A DNA stretch of 64,000 bases from positions 36,456,001 through 36,520,000 of the forward strand of contig CM114274.1 in assembly GCA_050084515.1 (NCBI GenBank). The letters run 5' to 3'. Every line of letters begins with the position of its first letter. Position 1 is the first letter of the stretch. Shown here one piece after another: positions 43,631-55,135 of the stretch. The notes beneath the pieces are model-generated. The model saw only the letters and a program-made list of their open reading frames with translations, was not told the origin of the DNA and did no database searches. The position numbers were made by a program, and so were the translations under genes. The stretch comes from Blasia pusilla. Taxonomy: Eukaryota; Marchantiophyta; Marchantiopsida; Blasiales.

Positions 43631-46150
43631 AGTACATGAGTACCATCTGTATATAACCATGAGATATAAGGTGTAGGTGAGTAATTGACAAGTAGAGACT
43701 GTGTGTACGTGATTAATTTGAATGTCAAACTGATTATGGATGTCCTGATACTGGATCAGGCTCTTCAAGTGTTTCTGTAGAGCATTTGTCAAGTCTACCA
43801 AGGCAGTCTCAGGTCCAGGTGGTCGGTTGGACTTCAAAATATTTGGTCTACTGGATATGACCACCAGGAAAGGGTTGCTGGATCAGTGTACCATGTCAAT
43901 CTAGTGATTGAAATGTGGGCAAGCTCTGCTCTATGGTCCTAGAGATCGACCCCGTCTGTTTTGGTGTTTTGGTCCTTGTTTATCCTTACGGCTAGAAAAG
44001 ATTTGCTGGATTAAACTCGCGAAGAAGTGTTTGGATCAGCGGAGTGGCGGGAGTGAACCAATTGTCATGTGGGCACTCTATGGGAAGAGCCAGACTTTCG
44101 CAGAGGCCCCATGCGTGACGCTTCTGTTTAGAGTACTATACACTCCAACTCTGTGTTGTGTGGGATCTTCCTTCAGCTCATTCATGTTCTTGTCTGCTAT
44201 GATTGAAGTTAATAGTTGTGATAAAAGCTGGGGTCAACACGCACTGAGAAAATACGGCGAGTGTGTGGGCCAAAGGTGTGAAGAATCTGAAGTTGGGGAC
44301 CCAAGGAAATGGTTTGGTCACTCTCCGACTCACACTAGAAGTGTCCGTAGGATGTCTTCCATCGCCAAGCTAACAAAGATTGCATCGGGATATAAGAACA
44401 CATTTATGTCAATGTTGATCATTTGAAATCCCCGACTCCTGTGAATCGCCGGTGGTTGTCTCAAAGCGAATGCCCACTCATATGGGGACCTGGCTGCAGG
44501 CCAGCTAGGGTCGAGAGGATTATGGATGTGTGGTGTCTTGTATCAGAATCCAGGGAAGCGACTTTCCAGTTCCCTGGGCTTTGCTATGAGGAGTCGGGAA
44601 ACCTTAGAGACAGTCGGAAAGAAATGATGATTGTTCGCGCTGTGGACGCCTGTCAATGTGCTGGAAGTCCGGCTTTGTATGTCCCTCGTCGTTGTTACCA
44701 TTCTCTTCCGTCTTCGCGAGCGCAGTATGGGTTCATCGTCTCCACGCCAGTATTCCCCCCCATGGAACCCCGAACGTTGTCTGCAACGGCTTTAAGCCAG
44801 TGAACACGACCACATGGCAATGGCCCCGACTGACCGGAAGTTCGGGAGCAAGATGATTGATCGTGCCCCCCCAGAGGGACGAAAGTCAATGAATAAAGCG
44901 AGTAGCTCCAGTGGCAGCTGACGACAGAGATACGGGGATTCGAGGCGGAGAAGACCAGGAGATCTAGAGGCTGTGGGGGCAACCATCTGCGGCGTCAACG
45001 CCACACCCACCAACTCGATCGCACCTGGAATCATAAATTCACCCACCTTTGATCCTTTCTCACCCTACGAGTCGAACGGTAAGGCGGATGGTGTTTCGCG
45101 TGACGCTCACAGCGAACTCCAAAGCACAAAAGGACCTTTCCAGTGCACCGAATCGCGGCGGAGCACAGCGAACTCCAAAGCAGGAGCGCACAGGAAAGGA
45201 CCTTTCCACTGCATGGAATCGCAGCGGAGCAAACGACATGCACTCTCGTTTCCCGCTCCTTGTAAAACGTTCAAATTGAGACGACCACTACTGCGGACGT
45301 CACGCACAGGAACTTTCTCGTCGCTCGTAAGCCTAGTCTCTTCGCGGAGATCGTTCGTGAGCATCCCCCGAACCTGTCTACCTCATGCGGCAAAACAGAG
45401 CCGGTACTCCAAAGGCTCACAAAAACCTGTCCACACCTCCGATCACACCAGTTGCGAGGATTCTCACGTGTCCCAGCAACATCGGTCGACAACATCCAGC
45501 AATCGCGGATGCCAAACCATCCGATGACTCGGACTCTGTCTATCTGACCAGCGCCATTCCGACGAAGCGTCTTCACAGACGTGCGCTCTGGCGAACATCG
45601 CCACCCGTCACTGCATTCCCAGCATTGCCTCATTCTCTGGTCCGTTCAACGGACAGGACCCGAACGGGTTGCAGACAGCAATTCCGAGTGCTCATGGATC
45701 ACAAGCTTTCTGTAATTGACAATTCTCACCATTGCCAGACGGCAGAATTGAAGACTCGCAAGCGAAGAGTTAACACCCGAACAGCGGAAGGCACACGAGA
45801 GTCTAGGGATAAAGTTAGAAGGAATCGGCGTCCCCGTCGCCACATCCTTTTTGTTTTCTTCCCCATCGTCGTCGTCGTTCTTCATCTCGCAATGCACACT
45901 CCCACATTATCCATCGCGAAAACAACAAAAGCAGAAACTCCATTCCGACAAATCGCAGCCTAAATTTCTCTGCAGCAGCCGCAGCAACACGCATCGCGAC
46001 GGCACCAGTCGACCTTCCACGATCCTTCGACCTCCGCCTCCCACACAATTGCCGTTCGAGCTTCAGCTTTCGCGTGACGATGGGCGCTCCTGGGATCACT
46101 CATGAGACTCATGAGAGAGGGAAGAAAGACGCGTGTTCAAGTGGACACCA
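43631..46150. other. GC-rich DNA downstream of HPPD
   Basis: No family could be assigned to any frame here. The longest are 43908-44426 (plus, 172 codons), 44973-45527 (plus, 184) and 45385-45963 (plus, 192). All overlap open frames on the other strand and have the Arg/Ser/Pro-rich look of non-coding GC-rich DNA. The region could hold the 5' end of a neighbouring gene with its CpG-rich promoter, but I see no start or splice structure to support one. Confidence 0.4.
45108..45229. repeat. Two-unit direct repeat in the GC island
   Basis: Unit 1 (45108-45163, 56 bp) and unit 2 (45164-45229, 66 bp) both start CACAGCGAACTCCAAAGCA, contain AAAGGACCTTTCCA and end GAATCGCRGCGGAG. Unit 2 has about 10 extra bases in the middle. 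Confidence 0.9.
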
Positions 46151-46865
46151 TCGTGCCTAAAGAGAGAGAGAGAGAGGAGTTAAAAACACAAAGACACGTG
46201 AGAGCCATGCAAGATGCACAAAAGCAACAATAACTAGCACGGCCCATAACCACAACCACAACAGGTCTCCTATTATTGTTGTAGTCCTCGTCAACTACCA
46301 CCTCTAGAGGTTCAGTAGAGTGCTCATGATTTCGTTTCGTTGTTTGAGTACCCGTGCAATGCTCAGGCGGAAACACGTACCTTCCAAATTTCTTGCAAGG
46401 GACCATGTTATGTACGGATCTATGTATAACAGTATGCAGTTTTGAGTTTGGAAATGCGAATACATGGGGAGCACTTGGGAGTAAAGATTTCGATTTGACA
46501 ATAGGAATAGGGAGTACCACAACGAAATCTCGCGGTTCAGAGAACATGATTCGGGGCTACTAAGAAGACTAAGAATAGTATTGTGGATACTATTCTATTC
46601 CCTATTAATTGGAGAATTAATATTAGCATGGATGGACCAACATTTTACCGTTAAACATCCCATGAACCCTAAACTCATATCCTAGATACAGAACATGCAA
46701 AATAACTTGTATTCTTGTGGGGGCCATAGTAGTTGATGTTTCCCTACTAAGGTGACCAAAATTGTTTTTGAAAGAAATCTAACCATGATGCAACATGGTA
46801 GTGGTAGAAACTAATGTATAGTCCGTGCCATGCAAGGGAGTGAAGGGGTTATTAACCGTGCTCAT
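46151..46865. other. Transition from GC island to AT-rich repeats
   Basis: It begins with an (AG)n run at about 46158-46174. A 136-codon minus frame (46137-46547) has no recognised motif and I do not call it a gene. Confidence 0.4.
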
Positions 46866-46976
46866 TACGGCCTCTAAAATATGTCTGTTTTTTCCCCGGT
46901 CATTGAGACTATCCAACACGTGTCCTCCAACACGTGTTTGATAATTTAATAATATTCCCCCCCTCTCAAGGCCGCA
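46866..46976. repeat. 111-bp element with inverted ends, copy 1
   Basis: It starts TACGGCCTCT and ends CTCAAGGCCGCA, roughly inverted. It shares GAGACTATCCA-CACGTG in the middle with the copy at 48101-48211. Probably a miniature DNA transposon; no target duplication was identified. Confidence 0.5.
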
Positions 46977-47086
46977 CACTGGTTGATGTTTGTAGTATGA
47001 AAAATATTTTCTTGTTGTCTAATTGCCATGTGTCAAAGCAAACCGTGTTTGCAAATCAAGAAGACACTCTCCAATGATAATATAGA
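46977..47086 (-). mobile_element. Helitron 5' fragment, same family as 58363
   Basis: Read from 47086 on the minus strand: TCTATATTATCATTGGAGAGTG, then CTTCTTGATTTGCAAACAC and GACAACAAGAAAAT, matching the Helitron at 58363 for about 100 bp. The host T follows at 47087. Similarity ends near 46977, where the 111-bp element begins, so the 3' part is lost. Confidence 0.65.
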
Positions 47087-47419
47087 TAATGCAACATAAT
47101 AATAATAGAAGCTCCTCCAATTACTATACAAAGTAGTAGTAAAAGGCTCCTCCAATTAGTATATGGATTTAAAGTACTATTAAATTAGATCTTAAATTCA
47201 TGTAAATATTATTCTTATAATTATGTCATATTTTTTGGTTTAGGATATATTTTCAAATTTCTCATGTGTATTTTTAATATTTAAATTTAAATATTAATAA
47301 AAATTTGCATGGATGTTAGAGGAGGTCCACTCTTATAAAAATCCGTTGAACAAAAAAATTCACTCTATTCTCAAAAAGCATGACCTCATTATTTGCAAAT
47401 GGACTTTCATTTTATAAAA

Positions 47420-47488
47420 AGGCTTCGCTTCTTTGAGAGTAGACTTATTTAAAAAGGCAACCCCCCTTTCCTCCAATAATAATATAGA
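47420..47488 (-). mobile_element. Helitron 5' end, same family as 13211
   Basis: From 47488 on the minus strand: TCTATATTATTATTGGAGG, a G-run, then CAAAGAAGCGAAGCC, as in the end at 13211. The host T is at 47489. Its 3' partner was not located. Confidence 0.6.
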
Positions 47489-48100
47489 TGCTTTGTCATG
47501 AATCAAAGTTTTTTATTTCATCAGGAAAAAACACATGGAAAACTTCCTTAGCGGGTAATAAATGTATAGAAATTAAATCTAGAAAAAAATTTTACATGGT
47601 TAATAGGTTAATTGGGCTATATGATAAGAAGACTCTAGATAAATGGGACCAAACGGAATCAAAGTTCAAGGACCTCCAATTGAAAATAGTCATTCTCATA
47701 ACTTTCCGTTGCGTTGCATGCGAGTGCACCCTTTGATGGGCCGCATTAATATTTTTTCACAGGTAGGGGATGAACCAACCCTCTGATGAAGATGGGCAAT
47801 GATTTAACTCACACTCCCTCCTCGCCATTGTTGCAAGCAACTCCACAAAACAAGGATGGAGAACGTCTCCATTTGCCTCTAAGCATGTGCTACGCCTTGG
47901 CCCACTACATGAATAAATGCAAGTCGAAGTTAGTTTGTAAGGATTTTCCTTTTCATTTTGGTTGGTGGTGATCTTGGATCTTGTTAAGTTTATGGAGTTT
48001 TAAAAACTTTTTCTGTAGGGGTATGATTTTTAAGGGGTCCATGACTCCATGTAGGTACAATGTAATTAGTCTTTCTTTTCAGGTTTTTTGAAATTATATT
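47489..48100. other. AT-rich intergenic DNA
   Basis: Short plus-strand frames (47488-47736, 47786-47971) carry no recognised motif. Confidence 0.4.
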
Positions 48101-48211
48101 TACGGCCTCTATAAGTGCTCGTTGTTTTTTTTCCTGGCCATGTAGACTATCCACGTGTACTATGCACGTATGTGTTAATTACTCTGTTCTCCGCCCGTCG
48201 TAGAGGCCGCA
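48101..48211. repeat. 111-bp element with inverted ends, copy 2
   Basis: TACGGCCTCT at the left and TAGAGGCCGCA at the right are better inverted than in the copy at 46866. The same length supports a defined unit. Confidence 0.55.
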
Positions 48212-48723
48212 CAATGGTTTAAGGAATTTTATTTGATCTCTCCTTCCCGTTGTGGCACGACCTTGAAATATATGGGTTTTATAGTCCCATTTTTTATTTG
48301 GATTTTCACATATTCTTTTATTAGTATTTTACTTGTGTGTTGCAATGAGAATCATCATCTTCATTCATATTAAAAGTTATTTGGAATCCAAATTTTTTTT
48401 TATGTTGCATGCTCTAATTCCTATTCTATTGCATGATTCCTATTCTAAGTGCCTCAATACAACTTTAATAGGAAGTGGTGGACAAGTGAAGTAGGTGTCC
48501 TCATATAATAATAATGGCTAATATTAAAATATGTTTCCTTCTTGTAAAAAATATAAGATAAGAAAAAATATTGTAGGCGGAGATTTCTTACATGATCAAG
48601 TTAATTATATTTTCAAAAAAAATCAAAAGTTAATAATAAATCTTCTATCCATAATATTACCATTGTTAGTTCTTCAAACTTCTTCTCATATTAAATTCCA
48701 AATTTTGGATCTCCAATTTTTTT

Positions 48724-49020
48724 TTAAACCACAACATCTCTTATTAAACTAAGAAAATATACATCTTGATGTTTGATGAAAATTTTTCCTATTACATATT
48801 GGGGTAGGGTTATAGGACGTGATCTAATTCTATCTCCATAAAATTTCCACTCTATGATCTTCATAATCTTTTTCCTCCAATCTACCTCTGGATTGTATAT
48901 TTCCATCCAAGGCATCCCCAAGATAACATCATAATGTGCTAACCAAATGACCTTCAACTCCAACTCTTCAAGATATTTTCCTATCTTCAACTCTACACTT
49001 TGAGTAAGCTTCTCAATTTT
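48724..49020 (-). pseudogene. Ty3/gypsy protease C-terminal fragment
   Basis: Minus-strand translation reads KLTQSVELKIGKYLEELELK, then AHYDVILGMPWM and YNPEVDWRKK, the C-terminal half of a gypsy aspartic protease (family pattern HDVILGMPWL..HNP.IDW). It is followed by KHQDVYFLSLIRDV, the usual spacer before RT. The active-site Asp region and RT are missing or unreadable. It is a different gypsy lineage from the element at 23-29 kb. Confidence 0.75.
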
Positions 49021-51790
49021 TTATATTTTCCCATTTGGAAATTCTATATCTTGATTTTGATCCCTCTCTAAAGCTAAGCCCAACTTCACCCATATGGGAA
49101 GTTTTTAGACAATATTTATGGTGCGCATTTACCTTAAAATATTTCCCATTTATGATTTTGGAAATTGAGATCTTACCCAAGGCCCAAAGGGGGATAATAT
49201 TGGTCCATAAGGTTGTACAAAGAGGCCACTTCCAAAATAATTATTTTACATTTTTTACAAAAACTAATAATATCCATGGATTATGAGTAGTCCTCACACT
49301 TATGTATATTATGGAGCTATAAAAATAAATTAAGCCCATCAAATTGTCATCATCATCAAATATATCTAACACATTGGTTCAAACGTCTCGCCCACTCTTC
49401 TCCTAGTTCTAGTCATGTGCCTTCCCCCCTCCATGAGGAAATGTCCCCTCCAACTTAACATCAACTTCACCATCATTTGTGTCTTATGTCGCTAGGATTG
49501 GAAACATCTCCCATTCTCTCTCTCAAAATCTAGTGAGTTCCTCATGCATTTGATGAGGATAATGGTATATTCATGGATACCCCCCTTCCTCCCTTTGGGG
49601 AGTATCTTACCATAAGAAAGATAACAAGATCAATTCGAGTCTCCTCAAGATAAGATCATCCACCAATGGATTTAGATGATTGTTGAGAACAAACTAACCA
49701 GTTTTGTTGAGGGCATACTAGACTTCTTGTGGATTCAGCCATTTCCCAAAGAAGAAGTCTCCACCTCTCGAGTTTGGAGATCTATATCAACTTTGTGAAT
49801 AAACTCTCCTCAATCCTGCATTTCAATGAAGCGGAGGAACCACAATTGCATCATTTGATCCATTTAATTTTTTTCTACTCTGGGAATTTTCCTTGAACCA
49901 CTTCATCTATATTCACTTTAGAATCATATTTGATGGAGGGCTACGATGTCCCAATTTGAAAGTGAAGTTCTCTTGCTCTTGGGATTGATATTGCTTGCAA
50001 AAAAAATATGGTTCCTTGTTATGTGGCACGCGAAAAGATATGCTAAAAGATGATAAAATCCTCATGACCAATATTGTCTACAAGTTGGATACCTGCGTGA
50101 TAATAACATGGCCTTTTGAAGATAGTATGGATGCTAATAATAGGCTTTAGATATGCCTGTCACATAGCAACTACCGCGGCAATTAGATGGAAGCAAATAA
50201 TGTATTTTGACCAATTGTTCATAAATTGTTTGACGTGAGTAGTCCTCCTTTCTTCTGCGGTGATCGCCCTGATCCGATTAAGCATATCTCTCTCTTGTTC
50301 GTGGGATTGAGAGGTTTTGGTACCAACATCATCAAAGCATAGTTGCTAGCATTTGGATCCATACCATTATCTCATGATGCCCATAAAGCAGACACCCACA
50401 ATTGCTCGATACGTTGAAATAAGATTATATCAATCTCTTTCACAAGACGATCCTCGTGTAGAGTTATCTCAAATTTGAGTTCTTAGTTCTCCTACATTGC
50501 TCCTTGCCCTCTATTGCAATAACCCATCAATTTCTTGTGGTTGTCTTACCGTAATAGATTCATATGCCCTTCTTCATAGCTCTAGAGCTCGGTATGGTCT
50601 ACCATCATTGCTCTTTTTCTTCTATAGAGCTGGTCTTGGGCAATTGACTCTCTCAAAATCTTTTCCATCTCACTCTTCAGACTCTTGTGCTCTTGAGACA
50701 ACTACTCATGCTCCCCCTTCAAAATGTTGAATTCGGCCTCCAAATCAAAATTTCGTTGGGAATTTTTTTATTAAACTCTCCAACTATGATAGATGACAAA
50801 TAACCTTGCTATTATCCGTAATATTCTCCCCAAGAAAGGTTTTGGGACTAGTGCCGTTGTATACAGGGCGATCAAAACTCTCTCTAAATCCATCAAAACT
50901 CATGTTATGACATGCATTCAATTCCTTCAAAGTACCTCTCACATTCTTGTATATCTCCACGCCCAATTGGATCTCGCCATCATTTTCATGTAATGGATCT
51001 ATCTCATCTTCACTTTTCCGATGTGCAATATTTCCATCCATAGAAGAAAGTAGGCCTTTTAGCTAACGAAAATTTGTATTGCCTTGTCTTTTCCTTACCA
51101 TTTTCATCTTCATCCTTGAACGTAATGCTTCCCATGAGTAGTAAAACTATTGATGCACTAGTGAGAGATCTTAATTTCTTAGACTTGTGAAAAAATCATA
51201 ATGACACTTGCATCATAGTTGTAAACACTATTGTAATATCCAAAAAATGCAATTTTGCGATTATTTCCAAAAAATAAAATCTGCGAATGTATTGTGAATC
51301 TTGATAGTAAAAAACTTTGCTAGTATGACGGTCGCTAAACAATGTGCCAATTTCTATGGTTGCAAGTTTTTTTTTATTGTGACCAGGTTTCGTTGTAAGT
51401 TAGCATACTTGCATATTAAACCATGACAATCAAAATCAATCGCAAGATATATAGCCCAACGCAAAGGGGATCCCTTATAGTGCACCGATATTCAAATGCT
51501 CAGATTTCATGTCTTAATCTCAGATTATGCATCTTGATTCTTGAAGTCAAAGAAGAATCAATTCAAGATGAGTATGTTTAGATTACATGACCTTACAGCC
51601 AAGGTATATTTCAACTCACAAAGGTTAATTATTGAGCACACTCAAGCTTGAAATGTGCTACAAACTGAAGGGCAAGAAAACCATTAATATTGCATTGGAG
51701 CAACTGATGTTCCTCATGAATATTTCATTTTATATACAATTTTTTATGTTTGGGGCCGAGAACCGATGCAAGACATTGCAGCTTGAAGGA
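49021..51790. other. Degenerate DNA, possibly retroelement-derived
   Basis: It contains an 83-codon plus frame (49035-49286) and an 85-codon minus frame (50784-51041) that I cannot assign. A gag for the protease fragment would lie here on the minus strand, but I could not read one. Confidence 0.3.
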
Positions 51791-51791
51791 A

Positions 51792-51867
51792 AAAAATTGC
51801 ACATACATGTGTATCCTTAGGACGGACACAAGTTCACGGAAATTGACTTTGTCCACGCGCAACATTA
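51792..51867. mobile_element. hAT-like MITE, internally deleted copy B
   Basis: About 70 bp between TTGCACATACATGTG and the inverted end GTTGCGCGTGGACAAAG. The ends match the family at 19751 and 59029, but almost all of the inside is gone. Confidence 0.45.
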
Positions 51868-54565
51868 GTTTAATGTTTTCCTCTTACTTTTGCAAAAAAA
51901 AACACTTGGGTGTCTCTCCACTATATACACTCCACGAGGAATGAATTCTCTTTTGATTCAACACATGTTCATGGACCTATGGAGAGAAAAATGCAATAAG
52001 CATTCACTTTCTATGACTTTACCGGCTAGTAAGTGAATTATGTATGATGTTTTAAGCGAATCAGAATTCACTCTAGTGGGTTCTAGTGACTTAAGATCTA
52101 CTTTTCGTAAATTTCATTTTTTGTTTTCTTATCTTCCTTCCTTCATGCTCTCTTTCCTTTTGTGCATGAGTATCTCTTCTTCAACCATCCAACAACACTA
52201 ACGTTAATCACCTACCCTTGGGGTCATAATTATAGTGAATTTGACATAGTTATTGTGGGGCCAATCTTTGACGCTAGAGAAATTGGAGTCCCTCCTCTTG
52301 CTAAGGGAACTAGTAAGGTGCTGGAAAGTGCCCATGAATTTATTTTTTAGTGGACACATGTTAGAATTGACCTGAACGTTAGAAAACTCAATCCTCTCAT
52401 TTGTATAAAAATAAAACTCTTCTAAAATCATAAAAATTTAACATTTCAAAAAAAGTTTCTACACTCACTCATAATCGAGTGATACCTTAGGCCTCTTTCA
52501 ATCGAGGAAAATAGACCTTGAGAAACTTTTTTTAACCCAAACTAAATAGTGATATTTATACTAAATGCTTTTGTAACGTACCAAGAGGAATATATGGGGC
52601 CCCTTCTTTAGAGAGGGCGGAAAATTCATAGGGTCTTTCAACGTGATCCCATAGCCCAAGGAGTGAGGTATTATTGTAGGTTTTTTTTTAAAATTTCCAA
52701 ACTCATGGCTGTCCTTGCTTTGCCCTCATTAAAAGCATAACTCCACTTTCTAGAGACTTTTTTTATTAATAAAAAACATAAAGCTTGAATGAACGTCCAG
52801 CCGTTTTACATAAAATAATCTTCACCAAAAATGTCATGTATTTCTCAAAATAGTCAAAAGTTAAAAACTTTGGCATTGGGAATCATATCTTTAGTCTACG
52901 GCACATAATTTAATTACCTGTTTTTATTGCATAAAATAGATTAATCACATATCTCAAATAATTGTAAAATAAAATAGAATCATGCCGTATATGCAAAACG
53001 AAGAACCTTAGGTGATCCAACACTATTATGAGAAAAAAATAATTTCTTGCAACGAAAAAGTAGGCACTAATTTCTCAATCAACCCATAGATTCTCTAGGC
53101 TAACGTGTTTGAGATAAGTGAGACAAAGACATCATTGAAGGTTAACGTATTTGAGATAATTAAGATAAACCTTACACTTGCCATTTCCCATGGAGAAGAA
53201 AGCTTCAAGGCATTAATTAGCCCTTGCTCAACCCTTGCATCACTTAAGGTAAACGTGTTGGAGATAAATGAGATAATCCTTACACTTGAGATTTCCCATA
53301 TATGATGCACAAAGCAAGGGACGATCCTTGAGTGGGTCAAAATGAGAACTAGTAGGACACGAAAGTGTAAGGGGTATGAGAATACCTTTGAAGAGAAATA
53401 AAAAATTATTTTTGACTCCAATAAAACCAAAGAGACCATGGATTATAGGGGAAAAAAATAAATAAAAATAGGAGGAAGTAAGAACTTGGCTAACTATCAC
53501 TCCAAGAGGGAAGAGTGAATCCCTCGTGGCGCCTAAATTGCTCCCAAACCCCACTAATCTTAGATTATAGGGAAAACAACTTTCGTAGGTCTCATCTTAT
53601 TTCATCCAAACTTGTGGAGAGAATAAAATTCAAATTCATAGAATTTCATGCAAAGGCATGGCCAAAGTGAGGAGTGATGGCAAGCAAGCATTGGCACTCT
53701 TTGTAAACTCACTAGAAAATTAAAGCAAATTTAGGAATTTTACAAGGTGTAAGTGGTTTTCTTAATCAAAATATAAAAGAACTTTTCGTCCCTATATTCT
53801 TGACATTCACTTTGAACAAGTTTTATACTTTGACTAGTTAGGACCCTTGAAGAACCGTGTTTATCGACATCATCACACAGTCCTCGTAACTCTAAACGCC
53901 CCCTTTAATTTATTCAAACCTATTTTATATGATAGACATACATACCATGTGTCTTATATTTTTGTCTTTAAAAAGACACCTGGCAAACTTTCAAGCTATC
54001 TCCATTTGAGAAACCCTCCTCAGATAATAGTATTGATGTTACATCCTCGTCTTCACTATACCTTCATATATATATGTTATCCTAGATCCTTTCAAAATTT
54101 TCTATTTACTACTCTTGCCTTCGAAAATACAATTGGAGTAAATCTCCAATGCTTGACATATATCATACGGGCAACGAGATTTTCTTGAAAACATGCCCCA
54201 CAAACGTGCGTCTTTAGAAATCCATACTAACTTTGAGATAATCCTATTATTGAATGCATGGCAGAATATCCACACCAGTGAATTTCCCTTAGTTCCACCA
54301 CAAGGCACCATTGCTTCAATGGCAAAGCGACACACCTAGTTGGGTGACTCAAAGAAATCGGAAATAAAACTACAATTCTTGACTTTTCATCATATTTGAT
54401 GACAAATGGGAAATCAAAGTTAAGTTAAAACTCCAAAAAGTTTATGAATGTCGGAGAAGCACACATGCATCATCATCGTCTTCCACTTCGATGGAAGTTG
54501 GAACCCCTTCAATTTGCAAATCTTTTTTGGGGGGTGTTTGAGTACACTTTGGGTCCCGTGTTGCC
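51868..54565. other. AT-rich intergenic DNA
   Basis: No gene recognised. A 54-bp direct repeat starts at 53138 and 53246. Confidence 0.45.
53138..53300. repeat. 54-bp spaced direct repeat
   Basis: AAGGTTAACGTATTTGAGATAA...ACACTTGCCATTTCCCA (from 53138) and AAGGTAAACGTGTTGGAGATAA...ACACTTGAGATTTCCCA (from 53246), 108 bp apart. A weaker third start is near 53101. Confidence 0.8.
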
Positions 54566-54569
54566 CGGT

Positions 54570-54905
54570 CAACCGGTAACATTTGTATGGCTAGAAGGCG
54601 CTGTCGTGGCCACTTAACAGGTCATTATCCGGTGGCCCGGACGTCGTACCGGAAGGGCTCTTTCCGTTCCGTTGTTCTCCGTTCATTTTCCGAGACCGAT
54701 GGGTTAGTCTGCGACTGCACAATCCTCTCTTTTTGTTGTTTTGTCGTTTTGGAGATCTCTCCCATGCCGTCGCTATCTTCCGTACGCCGTCCGGTTGGAT
54801 GGTGACTACCGTCACTGCCGTACGAAGTTCGTTGCAGATTCCGTTTCTTTCCCCGACGACAGAAAGAGGCTTTAGTTGGCGGACGGCGTTGTGACGGAGC
54901 CAATT
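54570..54905. other. Isolated GC-rich island
   Basis: A sharply bounded GC-rich stretch inside AT-rich DNA with frames of 72-92 codons on both strands (54587-54805 plus, 54625-54903 minus). None was recognised. A Helitron-type 5' end lies about 225 bp to the right (55132), so this could be a captured gene piece. Confidence 0.35.
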
Positions 54906-55084
54906 AAAAATACAAATAAAAATGATTTTTCAAGATTTTTGAGATGAAGTTAGGGGGAATAGAATAAATCTATTTTAGCATGTTGCTCGAGCGATCTTTT
55001 AGTACTCTTAGTTCTTCTTGTTAACATTTAGTTAAATGCTCTTGTACACATGTCAATACGGGAAGATTTAAAAAAACTTTTGTG

Positions 55085-55135
55085 TCAATAATAAATGAGG
55101 GCTTTCCAAATCCCGTAATAATATAGATAATTAAA
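55085..55135 (-). mobile_element. Helitron 5' end
   Basis: Read on the minus strand from about 55132: TCTATATTATTACGGGATTTGG, host T next. Immediately to the right, AATTAAAAGAGGATGGG resembles the 5' end of the 2363 family in the opposite orientation, as if one Helitron had inserted at the start of another. The 3' end was not found. Confidence 0.45.

Noticed and set aside
46137-46547. 136-codon minus frame
   Set aside because: No recognisable domain; it ends in the (AG)n microsatellite, and Val/Asn runs suggest chance.
46234-47086. CTAG at 46234 as the 3' end of the Helitron starting at 47086
   Set aside because: There is no hairpin near it, and the family sequence already stops at 46977.
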